Counted from the first letter of the stretch, positions 38,240 through 49,076 are shown. The stretch is DNA of 64,000 nucleotides from Serratia sp. AKBS12 (GCF_024793895.1 NZ_JANUSB010000015.1:1631157-1695156), one strand, 5' to 3'. Made by a program: numbers and translations. Notes: generated from the sequence alone by a model not told the origin.

Positions 38240-39490
38240 TTAAGGCTGGGTTATGTTGATCGGCGTGATGCTGTGGTTGCGCTCGCGGAAAAACAGCAGG
38301 AACAGCAGCATCACCGCCACCACCATCGCCGCTCCCACGCCCCACACCGCAAACCAGTCGAAGGTCATGCCGTTACGCGGCTGTTGCAGCGCAAAGGTGG
38401 TCATCGCCTGCCCTCCTAGCCAGTTGCCGATAAAACTGCCCAGCCCCTGACAGATCAGCGTGATTAACCCCTGCGCCGCGGTACGCATATGCGCCGGCGC
38501 CTTTTTATCCACATAGATGTAGCCGGTGACGAAATAGAAATCGTAGCTGACGCCATGCAACAAGATGCCGAGGAACAGCATGCTGTATGCCCATACGTCA
38601 GCGGTGCCGCCATAGATAAAGAACAGGTAGCGGATCGCGGCGGTAATGAACCCCAGCATCAGCACCTTTTTAATGCCGTAACGTTTAAGTAGCAGCGGCA
38701 AGGCCAGCATGGCGAAAATTTCGGATACCTGCCCCAGCGTCATCCAGCCGGTGGCATCGGGCAACCCTACCTGGGTCAGATAGCCATTGGCGAACTGGTA
38801 ATAAAACGCCAACGGCATGCAAAACAGAAACGAGCACAGCGCAAAGGTAGCGAACGAGCGATCTTTCAACAATCCCAGCGCATTCAGCCCCAGTAGCGCT
38901 TTGACATCCACCGGCCCGGTGCCGCGTGCCGGCGTATTCGGCAGCAGGAAACTGTACAGCCCAAGGCAGATAGCGGCGATGCCGGTAACGATCAGTGGCT
39001 GATTGGTGTCGGAGATATTGCCCATACCCAGCAGCGGCGGCAGCAAAAAGCCGATCACCAGACCGGAGGCAATCCAGCCGAGGGTACCCAGCACCCGAAT
39101 GCGTGGAAACTCTTTCTCGGCATCGCCGATATTGGCGAAGGCGATGCTGTTGGTCAGCGCCACGGTGGGCATATAGGTAATGGCATACACCACCAGCAGC
39201 GGGAAGAAGCGGGAAAATTCAGTCTGCCAGGCGATGATGAGCATCAGAATGCCGCCGGCCAGATGCAACCAGCCCAGCACTTTCTGCGCGGCGAAATAGC
39301 GATCGGCAATCACCCCGACCAGCACCGGCGAAACAATCGCCGCAATCGCCGTGCTGCTGTAGGACCAGGCGATTTCACCCGGCGTAAAGCCCAGTTTGTT
39401 GAGGTATTGCCATAGCGGGACGAACCATGCGCCCCAGATGAACCATTCGATAAACATCATGACAGACAGCTTCAGGTGAGGACGTTTCAT
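38240..39490 (-). CDS. yegT: Nucleoside:H+ symporter-family transporter YegT
   Basis: The 416-residue protein has twelve hydrophobic segments and the NupG/XapB-family N-terminus (LSVMMFIEWFIWGAWFVPLWQYL), with PRIRVLGTLGWIASGL and a YIYVDKKAP loop. It is an inner-membrane importer, presumably for a nucleoside. It is the first gene of yegTUV, and three spaced ATACCT repeats lie ahead of it. Confidence 0.9.
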   Translation of the reverse strand: MKRPHLKLSVMMFIEWFIWGAWFVPLWQYLNKLGFTPGEIAWSYSSTAIAAIVSPVLVGVIADRYFAAQKVLGWLHLAGGILMLIIAWQTEFSRFFPLLVVYAITYMPTVALTNSIAFANIGDAEKEFPRIRVLGTLGWIASGLVIGFLLPPLLGMGNISDTNQPLIVTGIAAICLGLYSFLLPNTPARGTGPVDVKALLGLNALGLLKDRSFATFALCSFLFCMPLAFYYQFANGYLTQVGLPDATGWMTLGQVSEIFAMLALPLLLKRYGIKKVLMLGFITAAIRYLFFIYGGTADVWAYSMLFLGILLHGVSYDFYFVTGYIYVDKKAPAHMRTAAQGLITLICQGLGSFIGNWLGGQAMTTFALQQPRNGMTFDWFAVWGVGAAMVVAVMLLFLLFFRERNHSITPINITQP

Positions 39491-39570
39491 TATTATATCC
39501 TTACTGGCTAACTGGCCTTGCCGCATGCAAGCGGGCGGCGGTGAAATACCCTGGTGTCGGCATCAATAAG

Positions 39571-39598
39571 ATACCTATGAAATACCTTAGTAATACCT
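39571..39598. repeat. Three direct ATACCT repeats, 11-base period, before yegT
   Basis: ATACCT occurs at 39571, 39582 and 39593, each exactly 11 bases apart, so all face the same side of the helix. A related ATACCC lies at 39546. It is a likely binding array for the adjacent regulator YegW, by inference. Confidence 0.55.
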
Positions 39599-39676
39599 TT
39601 GGGGTTTTTCAACGATCTTGCTCACATTTCAAACAGCAGAGTGTTATTTAAGTTTGGTTTACATTAGCGCTCAAAC

Positions 39677-39711
39677 TGTTTATCAAACGTTTATCGGTTA
39701 TTGCAGATAAT
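39677..39711 (+). promoter_or_regulatory. PhoP box and promoter of phoPQ
   Basis: TGTTTA-TCAAA-CGTTTA (39677-39693) fits the PhoP direct repeat (G/T)GTTTA with five-base spacing. A -10 hexamer GATAAT (39706-39711) lies 12 bases downstream, the usual PhoP-promoter geometry. A second, possibly constitutive -10, TATAAT, is at 39748-39753. This indicates autoregulation of phoPQ. Confidence 0.75.
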
Positions 39712-39797
39712 CAGGCAGTAAAAGCATGCTTAAATGCGTGATACCTTTATAATTTAGACGACGGAGCTTCACCCGCGCGTAAACAGGAGTCTGCTCT

Positions 39798-40469
39798 ATG
39801 CGAGTATTGGTTGTTGAAGATAACGGTCTACTGCGCCATCACCTTTCAGTACAAATGCGCGAAATGGGCCATCAGGTTGACGCCGCCGAGGATGCCAAAG
39901 AAGCGGATTACTTTCTGCAGGAACATGCGCCGGACATTGCGATTGTCGACCTCGGCCTGCCCGGCGAAGACGGCATGAGCCTGATCCGCCGCTGGCGTGC
40001 ACATCAGGTGAAACTGCCGATCCTGGTGCTCACCGCCCGTGAAAGCTGGCAGGACAAGGTCGCCGTGCTGGAAGCCGGCGCCGATGACTATGTCACCAAG
40101 CCCTTCCACCTGGAAGAGGTGATCGCGCGCATGCAGGCGCTGATGCGCCGCAACAGCGGCCTGGCGTCGCAGGTGATCGTGATGCCGCCGTTCCAGATCG
40201 ATCTGTCGCGGCGTGAGCTGAGCGTCAACGATCGGCCGATCAAGCTGACCGCGTTCGAATACACCATTATCGAAACGCTGATCCGCAACGCCGGTAAAGT
40301 GGTCAGCAAAGATTCACTGATGCTGCAACTGTATCCGGACGCCGAACTGCGTGAAAGCCACACCATCGACGTACTGATGGGGCGTCTACGCAAGAAATTA
40401 CAGGCTGAATATCCGCAGGAAGTCATCACTACGGTGCGCGGTCAGGGTTATCGTTTCGATACCAAGTGA
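39798..40469 (+). CDS. phoP: Response regulator PhoP
   Basis: PhoP activates genes for low magnesium, acid and antimicrobial-peptide response. The 223-residue OmpR-family protein has phospho-acceptor Asp51 ([12 protein letters not shown]), Lys in VTKPF (about 101), and a C-terminal winged helix ([29 protein letters not shown]). The ribosome site is CAGGAG. phoQ follows after six bases. Confidence 0.97.
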   Translation: MRVLVVEDNGLLRHHLSVQMREMGHQVDAAEDAKEADYFLQEHAPDIAIVDLGLPGEDGMSLIRRWRAHQVKLPILVLTARESWQDKVAVLEAGADDYVTKPFHLEEVIARMQALMRRNSGLASQVIVMPPFQIDLSRRELSVNDRPIKLTAFEYTIIETLIRNAGKVVSKDSLMLQLYPDAELRESHTIDVLMGRLRKKLQAEYPQEVITTVRGQGYRFDTK

Positions 40470-40474
40470 GCATA

Positions 40475-41932
40475 ATGTTCAACAAGGATAAAAAACCGTT
40501 CTCGCTGCGCGCGCGTTTCCTGATGGCGACCGCCGGGGTCATTCTGGCGCTGTCGCTGTCCTATGGCCTGGTGGCCGTGGTCGGCTATATCGTCAGCTTC
40601 GACAAGACCGCGTTCCGCCTGCTGCGCGGCGAGAGCAATTTATTCTTCAGTCTGGCGCAGTGGAAAGATCAGAAACTGACCATCACCATACCGCCGGATA
40701 TCGACATCAATTCGCCGACGCTGGTGTTCATCTATGATGAACAGGGCAAACTGCTGTGGAGCCAGCGCAAGGTGCCGGAACTGGAAAAACTGATCCAGCG
40801 CGACTGGCTGAAGGAACAGGGGTTTTATGAAATAGACACCGATACGCACGTCAGTAGCGAAGTGCTCGGCGATAACCCCAAGGCCCAGGATCAGCTGAAA
40901 CGTTATGACGACAACGACCAGAACGCGCTGACGCACTCGGTGGCGGTCAATAAATACGCGGCAACCACGCGTCTGCCCGCACTGACCATCGTGGTGGTGG
41001 ATTCCATTCCGCAGGAACTGCAACGCTCTGACGTGGTATGGGAATGGTTCAGCTACGTACTATTGGCCAACCTGCTGCTGGTGGTGCCATTGCTGTGGCT
41101 GGCGGCCTACTGGAGCCTGCGGCCGATTAAGGCGCTGATCAATCAGGTCAGCGAACTGGAAAACGGTGCACGCGAACAGTTGGATGAAAACCCGCCCAGC
41201 GAACTGCGCGGACTGGTGCGCAACCTGAACATTCTGGTGCGTAACGAACGCCAGCGCTATACCAAGTATCGCACCACCCTATCCGACCTCACTCATAGTC
41301 TGAAAACGCCGCTGGCGGTATTGCAGACCACGTTGCGTTCGCTGCGCTCCGGTAAGCAAACTACCATCGAAGAAGCCGAACCCATCATGCTGGAGCAAAT
41401 CAGCCGTATTTCGCAACAGATCGGCTATTATCTGCACCGCGCCAGCATCAACTCGGGTCAGACGGTGCTGACGCGCGAAATCCATTCGGTATCCGCGCTG
41501 CTCGACGGCCTGACGGTGGCGCTGAACAAGGTTTATCAACGTAAAGGCGTAGCGATCACGCTGGATATCTCGCCGGAAATCACCTTTGTCGGCGAGAAAA
41601 ACGATTTTATGGAAGTGATGGGCAACATACTGGAAAATGCCTGCAAATACTGTCTCGAATTTGTCGAAATAACCTCGCTCCACTCTGACAAAAACCTTAC
41701 CATCGTCATCGACGACGACGGCCCCGGCATTCCGGAAAGCAAACGCAGCCTGATATTCCAACGTGGCCAGCGCGTCGATACCCTGCGTCCCGGCCAGGGC
41801 CTTGGGCTGTCAGTGGCAGCGGAAATCATTGAACAATACGATGGCAGCATTACCATCAGCGACAGCCCTCTCGGCGGCGCGCGCATGATGGTCACCTTCG
41901 CTCGCCAGCACGATTCCCACCACAACGAATGA
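40475..41932 (+). CDS. phoQ: Sensor histidine kinase PhoQ
   Basis: The 485-residue inner-membrane sensor has two membrane segments (about 14-40 and 193-214) bounding a periplasmic domain. It has a HAMP region, the phospho-acceptor histidine in [13 protein letters not shown] (residue 274), the N box [10 protein letters not shown], and the G box DDGPGIP. I use ATG 40475 with GTGAG upstream; a GTG at 40466 overlapping the phoP stop is an alternative. The periplasmic acidic patch (DDNDQN, 145-150) has fewer acidic residues than E. coli EDDDDAE. Confidence 0.95.
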   Translation: MFNKDKKPFSLRARFLMATAGVILALSLSYGLVAVVGYIVSFDKTAFRLLRGESNLFFSLAQWKDQKLTITIPPDIDINSPTLVFIYDEQGKLLWSQRKVPELEKLIQRDWLKEQGFYEIDTDTHVSSEVLGDNPKAQDQLKRYDDNDQNALTHSVAVNKYAATTRLPALTIVVVDSIPQELQRSDVVWEWFSYVLLANLLLVVPLLWLAAYWSLRPIKALINQVSELENGAREQLDENPPSELRGLVRNLNILVRNERQRYTKYRTTLSDLTHSLKTPLAVLQTTLRSLRSGKQTTIEEAEPIMLEQISRISQQIGYYLHRASINSGQTVLTREIHSVSALLDGLTVALNKVYQRKGVAITLDISPEITFVGEKNDFMEVMGNILENACKYCLEFVEITSLHSDKNLTIVIDDDGPGIPESKRSLIFQRGQRVDTLRPGQGLGLSVAAEIIEQYDGSITISDSPLGGARMMVTFARQHDSHHNE

Positions 41933-41942
41933 ATTCTGTTGC

Positions 41943-41967
41943 TCAGGCCCCGATCCAACGGGCCTGA
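41943..41967 (+). terminator. Hairpin after phoQ
   Basis: TCAGGCCC (41943-41950) pairs with GGGCCTGA (41960-41967). No T run follows, so it is a weak end structure before roxA. Confidence 0.45.
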
Positions 41968-42016
41968 CTTCCGTTATAATCCCTGTCACGCTCACTCCTC
42001 TATCCTGGAATAGACT

Positions 42017-43138
42017 ATGGATTATCAACTAGATTTGGACTGGAACGACTTTTTGCAACGTTATTGGCAAAAGCGTCCGGTAATTCTGAAGCGCGGCTTC
42101 AAAAACTTTATCGATCCGATCTCCCCGGATGAGCTGGCTGGGCTGGCAATGGAAAACGAAGTGGATAGCCGTTTGGTCAGCCATCAAGACGGGCGCTGGC
42201 AGGTGGCACACGGGCCGTTCGAAAGTTATGACCATTTGGGCGAAAACAACTGGTCGCTGCTGGTACAGGCGGTCGACCACTGGCACGAGCCTTCCAGCGC
42301 GTTGATGCGGCCGTTCCGTCAACTGCCAGACTGGCGCATGGACGACCTGATGATCTCCTTCTCGGTACCCGGCGGCGGCGTGGGGCCACATCTCGATCAA
42401 TACGACGTGTTTATCATTCAGGGCACCGGCCGCCGCCGCTGGCGCGTGGGCGAAAAAGTGCCGATGAAACAGCACTGTCCACACCCCGATCTACTCCAGG
42501 TGGCACCGTTTGACGCGATCATCGACGAAGAAATGGAACCGGGTGATATTCTGTACATTCCACCGGGCTTCCCGCATGAAGGCTACGCGCTGGAGAACGC
42601 GCTGAACTATTCCGTCGGCTTCCGCGCCCCCAACGGCCGTGAACTGGTGAGTGGCTTTGCCGATTATGTACTGGCGCGTGAACTCGGCAGCCAGCGCTAC
42701 AGCGATCCTGACATCACGCTGCGCGATCAACCGGCAACGGTATTGCCGCAGGAAGTGGACTCGCTGCGCAAGATGATGCTGGATCTGGTGCAACAGCCAG
42801 AACATTTCGAAAAGTGGTTTGGTGAATTCATTTCGCAATCGCGCCATGAACTGGACGTTGCGCCGCCAGAGCCGCCGTATCAGGCCGGCGACATCTACGA
42901 GCTACTGCAACAGGGCGAAGCGCTACAACGCCTGGGCGGGCTGCGCGTACTGCGCGTTGGCGATCGCTGCTTCGTCAACGGGGAGTTGATTGACACCGAA
43001 CAGCAGCAGGCCGCTGACGCGCTGTGCCAACACTTTTGCGTCGATGCCGCCATGCTCGGCGGGGCGATCGACGATCCGTCATTCCTGGCATTGCTGACCA
43101 CGCTGGTTAACAGCGGCTACTGGTACTTCAACGATTGA
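42017..43138 (+). CDS. roxA: Ribosomal protein uL16 arginine hydroxylase RoxA
   Basis: RoxA (YcfD) hydroxylates an arginine of ribosomal protein uL16 using 2-oxoglutarate, iron and oxygen. The 373-residue protein has a JmjC fold with iron ligands His125, Asp127 (GPHLDQYD) and His187 (PGFPHEGY), the same numbers as in E. coli. A C-terminal dimer and winged-helix part follows. It lies downstream of phoQ as in E. coli. Confidence 0.95.
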   Translation: MDYQLDLDWNDFLQRYWQKRPVILKRGFKNFIDPISPDELAGLAMENEVDSRLVSHQDGRWQVAHGPFESYDHLGENNWSLLVQAVDHWHEPSSALMRPFRQLPDWRMDDLMISFSVPGGGVGPHLDQYDVFIIQGTGRRRWRVGEKVPMKQHCPHPDLLQVAPFDAIIDEEMEPGDILYIPPGFPHEGYALENALNYSVGFRAPNGRELVSGFADYVLARELGSQRYSDPDITLRDQPATVLPQEVDSLRKMMLDLVQQPEHFEKWFGEFISQSRHELDVAPPEPPYQAGDIYELLQQGEALQRLGGLRVLRVGDRCFVNGELIDTEQQQAADALCQHFCVDAAMLGGAIDDPSFLALLTTLVNSGYWYFND

Positions 43139-43144
43139 CCAAAT

Positions 43145-43175
43145 GCCCCTCGCAGTATGCCGAGGGGCGTTTCTC
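43145..43175. terminator. Terminator between convergent roxA and hcxB
   Basis: GCCCCTCG (43145-43152) pairs with CGAGGGGC (43161-43168), followed by GTTTCTCT on the plus strand and by ATTTGG on the minus strand. Confidence 0.7.
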
Positions 43176-43182
43176 TACACCA

Positions 43183-44280
43183 TCAGTGTGGTTCTTGGCT
43201 TGCCAACCCCCGATAATGCTCCAACTCGTCCAGCGGCATGCCGGCCTGATGCGCTGCGGCGCAAATCTGCTGCCAGGTGTTGCCGTCAATCGGGATGCCG
43301 TCAGCCAGCCGCGCTGCACGGTTAGCCTGTTCCCATTCCCCCGGTACCTGAATCGGGACATCGCTACTTTCCGGCGAGGCTTTCACCCAGTCGATAAAGG
43401 CTTCCGCTTCAGCCTGCATCTGCGGTGCGGCAAAAGCGTCCGGATTGAGGATCAGCGTCGTCATGCAGTTGGTAATTGCCTCGTTACCCGCAGCCTTCAG
43501 CGTCTCGTCATGGGTCGTACGCCCACCGGACAGCGCTCCACCGAGGATTTCACACATCGTTGCCAGCGCATAGCCCTTATGGGCGCCAAAGGCCAACAGC
43601 GAACCGAACGGCGCTTCATGCATCACCTTCGGCTCGGTGGTCGGCCGCCCTTGCTCATCGATCAGATAGCCAGGCGCAACCGTCAAGCTCTTGTTGTACG
43701 CCACACGGGTTTTGCCAAAGGCAATGCCGCTGGTGGCAAAATCCAGCAGCAACGGTGTCTTGCCCGGTCGCGGGAAGATGACGCAAAATGGATTGGTGCC
43801 AAATCGCCGATCGCTGCCACCAAAGGGCGCCACCATCGGATCACCCACCACATTGACAAAATGGATGGAAATAAAGCCGGCCGCCGCGCACTGCTCCGCC
43901 CAATGGCCAATGCGGCCAACGTGATGGGCATTGTGCAATGCCACCGCCGCCAGCCCCAGCTGCCGCGCGCGTTCAATACCCTGCTCCATCGCTTCGCTGG
44001 CCACCACCTGACCAAACCCCTTGCCGCCGTCAAACGTTAACACTGCGCCAGCGTCTTTCACCTGCCTGGCGTGCGCGTTCAGTTGCAGTTGGCCTTGCCC
44101 GAGCGACGCCATGTAACTTGGGATCATGCCGACGCCGTGCGAATCATGGCCGGCGAGATTGGCCTGCACCAGATGTTCTGCCACCAGTTCGGCCTCACGC
44201 GCGCTGCTGCCGGCGTGACGCCAGATAGTCTGTACAAACTGCCCCAATCGGTCGCTGTTGATACGGTAATCAGTGCTCAT
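43183..44280 (-). CDS. hcxB: Hydroxycarboxylate dehydrogenase B (YbiC), LDH2 family
   Basis: The 365-residue protein belongs to the LDH2/MDH2 oxidoreductases, which use NAD(P)H for 2-oxo acids. It matches E. coli YbiC/HcxB in long segments: NLAGHDSHG(V/I)GMIPSY, ALHNAHHVGRIGHWAEQCAAAGF, GTNPFC, and MCEILGGALSGG. The start ATG at 44280 has AAGGAC upstream. It sits between roxA and pepT, which are neighbours in E. coli, so it is an insertion in that order. Confidence 0.9.
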   Translation of the reverse strand: MSTDYRINSDRLGQFVQTIWRHAGSSAREAELVAEHLVQANLAGHDSHGVGMIPSYMASLGQGQLQLNAHARQVKDAGAVLTFDGGKGFGQVVASEAMEQGIERARQLGLAAVALHNAHHVGRIGHWAEQCAAAGFISIHFVNVVGDPMVAPFGGSDRRFGTNPFCVIFPRPGKTPLLLDFATSGIAFGKTRVAYNKSLTVAPGYLIDEQGRPTTEPKVMHEAPFGSLLAFGAHKGYALATMCEILGGALSGGRTTHDETLKAAGNEAITNCMTTLILNPDAFAAPQMQAEAEAFIDWVKASPESSDVPIQVPGEWEQANRAARLADGIPIDGNTWQQICAAAHQAGMPLDELEHYRGLASQEPH

Positions 44281-44355
44281 TACCAAGTCCTTGTGCCTAA
44301 AATGGTAACCACAACCCTAGGCACAAAAGCAGCATGCGGCAAGTGAGTACTTTAT

Positions 44356-45588
44356 TTACCCCTTGGCACGCTCCGCGGTCAGCGCCGCAATGCGCATAAT
44401 CACCGCCACCGCCTGCTCCATGCCTTCCAAGGTAATGAACTCATGCTTGCCGTGAAAATTATAGCCGCCGGTAAACAGGTTCGGACACGGCAGGCCTTTA
44501 AAGGAGAGCTGCGCACCGTCGGTGCCACCCCGGATAGGTTTCATCACCGGTTCAATACCGCAATCGCGCATCGCCTGCTGCGCCAGCGCAATCACATGCG
44601 GATGGCTAGCCACCTGCTCACGCATGTTGTAGTAGCTGTCCTCAATGGTGAGGTCAATGCTGCAATCGCGCGGCAGGCCTTTACCCAGTTGCTGGACGAT
44701 AGCGATCATTTGGCGCTTGCGCGCTTCAAAGCCGTCACGTTCAAAATCGCGCAGTATGTAGTGCATTTCGGCACGTTCAACATGTCCCTTGATGCTAGTG
44801 AGATGGTAAAACCCCTGATAGCCTTCGGTGGTTTCCGGCGTTTGGTTAGCGGGCAACGCCTGATGCAGCCGAGTCGCCAATGACAGCGCATTGACCATCA
44901 CGCCTTTGGCGCTGCCGGGGTGGACATTGTTACCAACAATCTTCACCGTTACCGATGCCGCATTGAAGTTTTCACCTTCCAGTTCGCCCACGCCGCCGCC
45001 GTCGACGGTGTATGCCCATTCGGCGTCAAATGCCTCTACGTCAAAGTAATGCGCGCCCTTGCCCACTTCTTCGTCTGGTGTGAAGGCGACGCGAATGTCG
45101 CCGTGCGGGATCTGGCTGTGCTTTAACCGCACCATGGCGGTAATGATTTCTGCAATACCGGCCTTGTCATCGGCACCGAGCAGGGTTTTACCGTCGGTGG
45201 TGATCAGCGTCTGCCCCAGCATTTGGTGCAGCACCGGGAACATCACCGGTGACAGCACTTCATCACCGATGCCAAGGGCGATATCGCCGCCGCGGTAGTT
45301 TTCCACAATCTGCGGATTAACATGTTTGCTGTTAAAGTCCGGTGAGGTATCCAGATGAGCAATGAAACCGATGGCCGGCACCGGCCAGGCCACGTTACTC
45401 GGCAGCGTGCCGATCACACAGCCTTGTTCGCTGAGCGATACCTGTTCAAATCCCAGTCCGATCAGGTCGCGCTGCAAGGCACGCGCCAGCTTCAACTGGC
45501 CGTCTGTGCTCGGCACATGCTTGACGTTCGCTTTGGATTGCGTGTCGAAAGTGACGTAGTGAAAAAAACGATCAAGTAGTTTGTCCAT
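44356..45588 (-). CDS. pepT: Peptidase T
   Basis: PepT is a cytoplasmic di-zinc tripeptide aminopeptidase of family M20. The 410-residue protein has the metal ligands His78 and catalytic Asp80 (IAHLDTSPD), bridging Asp140 (LLGADDKAG), Glu173/Glu174 (TPDEEVGKG), and the dimer-domain histidine in [18 protein letters not shown] precedes the start. It is divergent from potA. Confidence 0.96.
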   Translation of the reverse strand: MDKLLDRFFHYVTFDTQSKANVKHVPSTDGQLKLARALQRDLIGLGFEQVSLSEQGCVIGTLPSNVAWPVPAIGFIAHLDTSPDFNSKHVNPQIVENYRGGDIALGIGDEVLSPVMFPVLHQMLGQTLITTDGKTLLGADDKAGIAEIITAMVRLKHSQIPHGDIRVAFTPDEEVGKGAHYFDVEAFDAEWAYTVDGGGVGELEGENFNAASVTVKIVGNNVHPGSAKGVMVNALSLATRLHQALPANQTPETTEGYQGFYHLTSIKGHVERAEMHYILRDFERDGFEARKRQMIAIVQQLGKGLPRDCSIDLTIEDSYYNMREQVASHPHVIALAQQAMRDCGIEPVMKPIRGGTDGAQLSFKGLPCPNLFTGGYNFHGKHEFITLEGMEQAVAVIMRIAALTAERAKG

Positions 45589-46027
45589 GGTTCCACCCTC
45601 AGAATGTCGCGTTTCATTATGCGCAACCGCTGCTGGCCGAATATTGAGACAGGTCAGTTTAAGCCGCGTTAACTAAAATCATTAATTACCGTGATGTTTC
45701 GCTAATATGCGTATGAAGCTACGCCAGGGGATAACACCACGTGCCGACGTTCTGATTCGGTTTACACGCAGAGCGCACGCTGACACTGCGCGAGATTGAT
45801 AGACAATCAGCGCATAAAATTGCAGCATTGTGTCGCTATAATGGTGAAAATCAGCGCGTTGGCTTTCATTTCGCTCGCTCAGCGTCTATCATGCGCGCTC
45901 TAAAAATTTCAAGCGGCGTCGCTGGTTTTGAGCTTAATTGTTAATACGGGGTAACCCCGCAGCTCTCGCAGTCTTTTCCAGCGGCGGTTCTATCTGCATC
46001 ACCCCACGGGATAGAGTGACACCATAA
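45589..46027. other. pepT-potA divergent promoter region, no gene
   Basis: This 439-base stretch has no supported gene. A perfect -10-like TATAAT lies at 45837-45842 on the plus strand, about 185 bases before potA. No strong -35, operator or terminator could be assigned. Confidence 0.45.
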
Positions 46028-47143
46028 ATGACTGAGAAATCTTCTCTGACACCACTCGTTGAACTGAAGGCACTAAGCAAAGGTTTCGACGGCAAGGCAA
46101 TCATCGCCGATCTCGCGCTCACCATTAACCACGGCGAATTCCTGACCATTCTTGGCCCATCCGGCTGCGGCAAGACCACGGTGCTACGGTTGATTGCCGG
46201 CCTGGAAGACGCCGACAGCGGCCAGATCGTGCTCGATGGTCAGGACATCACCGACATTCCCGCCGAGCATCGCCACGTCAATACCGTGTTTCAGAGCTAC
46301 GCCCTGTTCCCGCATATGACGGTGTTTGAAAATGTGGCGTTTGGCCTGCGCATGCAAAAAACCCCGGCGGCGGATATCACCCCTCGGGTGGAAGAAGCGC
46401 TGCGTATGGTCCAGCTCGACACCTTTGCCCAGCGACGGCCGAGCCAGCTTTCTGGCGGTCAGCAACAGCGTGTCGCCATCGCCCGGGCGGTGGTCAACAA
46501 ACCCAAGGTGCTGCTGCTGGACGAATCGCTCTCCGCGCTGGACTACAAGTTGCGCAAGCAGATGCAGAACGAACTGAAGGCGTTGCAGCGCAAACTCGGC
46601 ATAACCTTCGTGTTCGTCACTCACGATCAGGAAGAAGCGCTGACGATGTCAGATCGCATCGTGGTGATGCGTGACGGCCGCATTGAACAGGACGGCACGC
46701 CGCGCGAGATCTACGAAGAGCCGCGTAATCTGTTCGTCGCCAGCTTTATCGGCGAGATCAACATTTTTGATGCTACCGTGTTGCAACGCATCGACCCCCA
46801 GCGGGTGCGCGCCAACGTGGAAGGACGCGAATGCGACATTTACGTCAGCCAGCCGGTTAGCGCAGGCCAGCAACTCAAGGTACTGCTGAGGCCGGAAGAT
46901 CTGCGGGTAGAGGAAATCAACGGCGCTGAGCAGGTCGACGGCCTGATTGGCCATGTGCGTGAACGAAACTACAAGGGCATGACGCTGGAATCGGTCGTCG
47001 AGCTGGAAAACGGCAAGATGGTGATGGTCAGCGAATTTTTTAACGAGGACGATCCGGACGTCGACCATTCGCTGAACCAGAAAATGGCGGTGACCTGGGT
47101 TGAAAGCTGGGAGGTGGTACTGGCCGATGAAAACCTCGCGTAA
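46028..47143 (+). CDS. potA: Spermidine/putrescine ABC transporter ATPase PotA
   Basis: The 371-residue ATPase has Walker [10 protein letters not shown] (43-51), signature LSGGQ (141-145), Walker B LLLDES (162-167), and the C-terminal TOBE/regulatory domain that mediates spermidine feedback inhibition in E. coli. It drives PotB-PotC import with PotD. It overlaps potB by 17 bases. Confidence 0.97.
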   Translation: MTEKSSLTPLVELKALSKGFDGKAIIADLALTINHGEFLTILGPSGCGKTTVLRLIAGLEDADSGQIVLDGQDITDIPAEHRHVNTVFQSYALFPHMTVFENVAFGLRMQKTPAADITPRVEEALRMVQLDTFAQRRPSQLSGGQQQRVAIARAVVNKPKVLLLDESLSALDYKLRKQMQNELKALQRKLGITFVFVTHDQEEALTMSDRIVVMRDGRIEQDGTPREIYEEPRNLFVASFIGEINIFDATVLQRIDPQRVRANVEGRECDIYVSQPVSAGQQLKVLLRPEDLRVEEINGAEQVDGLIGHVRERNYKGMTLESVVELENGKMVMVSEFFNEDDPDVDHSLNQKMAVTWVESWEVVLADENLA

Positions 47144-47987
47144 GCTGTTCCAGAATGTGGTGATTGTCGGCGTGGTCGCCTGGCTGCTGCTGTTCGTGTT
47201 CATGCCGAACCTGATGATCATCGCGACCAGTTTCCTGACGCGCGACGACGCCAATCTGGTGCAGATGGTGTTTACGCTGGACAACTACACCCGGCTGTTC
47301 GACCCATTGTACGCCGACGTGCTGTTGCACTCGCTGAACATGGCCGCGATAGCCACCCTGTGCTGTCTGATCATCGGCTATCCCTTCGCCTTTATCCTGG
47401 CGCGCCTGCCGCAAAAGATACGACCGCTGTTGCTATTCCTGTTGATCGTGCCCTTTTGGACCAACTCACTGATTCGCATTTATGGCTTGAAGCTGTTTCT
47501 CAGCACCCGCGGCTATTTAAACGATTTTCTGCTATGGCTGGGACTTGTCGACAAACCATTTCGCATTATGTATACCTCCGAAGCGGTGATCCTCGGACTG
47601 ATCTACATTCTGCTGCCGTTTATGGTGATGCCGCTGTATTCCAGCATCGAAAAACTGGATAAATCCTGCCTGGAAGCGGCGCGCGATCTGGGCGCCAGCA
47701 AGCTGCAAACCTTTATTCGCATCATCATTCCATTGACCATGCCGGGCATCATCGCCGGCTGTCTGCTGGTACTGCTGCCGGCGATGGGGCTGTTCTTCGT
47801 GGCGGATCTGATGGGCGGTGCCAAAAATCTGTTAATCGGTAACGTCATCAAGAGCCAGTTCCTGAACATTCGTGACTGGCCATTTGGCGCGGCCACCAGC
47901 ATCTGCCTGACGCTGGTAATGGGCCTGATGCTGCTGGTGTATTATCGTGCGGCCAAGTTGTTGAACAAGAAGGTGGAACTGGAATGA
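47127..47987 (+). CDS. potB: Spermidine/putrescine ABC permease PotB
   Basis: The 286-residue inner-membrane protein has six hydrophobic segments and the EAA loop ([27 protein letters not shown]) that contacts PotA. The ribosome site GGGAGGTGG lies inside potA. Its stop overlaps the potC start (ATGA), so the three genes are translationally coupled. Confidence 0.96.
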   Translation: MKTSRKLFQNVVIVGVVAWLLLFVFMPNLMIIATSFLTRDDANLVQMVFTLDNYTRLFDPLYADVLLHSLNMAAIATLCCLIIGYPFAFILARLPQKIRPLLLFLLIVPFWTNSLIRIYGLKLFLSTRGYLNDFLLWLGLVDKPFRIMYTSEAVILGLIYILLPFMVMPLYSSIEKLDKSCLEAARDLGASKLQTFIRIIIPLTMPGIIAGCLLVLLPAMGLFFVADLMGGAKNLLIGNVIKSQFLNIRDWPFGAATSICLTLVMGLMLLVYYRAAKLLNKKVELE

Positions 47988-48766
47988 TCGGACGCCTGCT
48001 TCGCGGTGGTTTCATGACCATCATTTATGCCTATCTGTACATCCCGATTGTGATTCTGATCGTTAACTCGTTCAACGCTTCACGCTTCGGCATTAACTGG
48101 CAGGGATTTACCACCGACTGGTACAGTACGCTGTTGAATAACGACAGCCTGTTGCAGGCGGCCGGCCATTCACTGACCATGGCGGTGCTGTCGGCCACCT
48201 TCGCCACGCTGATCGGCTCACTGACCGCCGTGGCGCTGTATCGCTACCGTTTTCGTGGCAAACCGTTCGTCAATGGCATGCTGTTTGTGGTGATGATGTC
48301 GCCGGACATCGTGATGGCCATTTCGCTGTTGGTGCTGTTTATGCTGCTGGGGATTTCACTCGGCTTCTGGTCGCTGCTGTTTTCGCACATCACCTTCTGC
48401 CTGCCGTTCGTGGTGGTGACCGTCTATTCACGCCTGAAAGGCTTTGACGTCAAAATGCTGGAAGCAGCGCGCGATCTCGGCGCCGGCGAAGTGACCATTC
48501 TACGCAAGATCATTTTGCCGTTGGCAATGCCGGCAGTGGCAGCCGGTTGGCTGCTGAGCTTCACCCTGTCGATGGATGACGTGGTGGTATCATCGTTCGT
48601 GACCGGCCCGAGTTATGAGATTTTACCCTTAAAGATTTACTCGATGGTAAAAGTCGGCGTGTCGCCAGAGGTGAATGCGCTGGCCACCATTCTGCTGATG
48701 CTGTCGCTGATATTGGTACTCGCCAGCCAGTTGATTCTGCGCGACCGCAGCGTCAAATCGACCTAA
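47984..48766 (+). CDS. potC: Spermidine/putrescine ABC permease PotC
   Basis: The 260-residue inner-membrane protein has six hydrophobic segments and its EAA loop ([27 protein letters not shown]). It pairs with PotB. In E. coli potD follows directly; here an alpha-glucoside locus comes next and potD is 4.2 kb away. Confidence 0.96.
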   Translation: MIGRLLRGGFMTIIYAYLYIPIVILIVNSFNASRFGINWQGFTTDWYSTLLNNDSLLQAAGHSLTMAVLSATFATLIGSLTAVALYRYRFRGKPFVNGMLFVVMMSPDIVMAISLLVLFMLLGISLGFWSLLFSHITFCLPFVVVTVYSRLKGFDVKMLEAARDLGAGEVTILRKIILPLAMPAVAAGWLLSFTLSMDDVVVSSFVTGPSYEILPLKIYSMVKVGVSPEVNALATILLMLSLILVLASQLILRDRSVKST

Positions 48767-48882
48767 CCGCGTCGGGGGCCAGGGAACGGCCGCTACATAC
48801 CCACTACCCGGCAGCTGACTCACGACAGAACAACGCCGGGCATCGCCGCGCGCCTATTGGCGCCGGTAAAAAAACCCTTCAT

Positions 48883-48898
48883 TGTGAACTGCTTCACA
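48883..48898 (+). promoter_or_regulatory. CRP site ahead of the alpha-glucoside PTS gene
   Basis: TGTGA-ACTGCT-TCACA fits the CRP consensus in both half-sites. It lies 179 bases before the EIICB start. The 310-base gap after potC also has a perfect inverted repeat CACCGGT/ACCGGTG (about 48904-48931) and AT-rich promoter-like sequence near 48963-48979, but no gene. Confidence 0.7.
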
Positions 48899-49076
48899 TT
48901 TGGCACCGGTTGTCAGCCATTGACCACCGGTGCCTATTTCCCTGCAACCATTGCCCTGCGCGCATAATAATTTTATAACCGATCGCAGGCAGGGTTCGCC
49001 TGATTATCCATCTATTATTTCACCCGTGCACGGAGAGTCGTCAGCAACGTCGTCCTACAATAATAAGGGTACTGCC

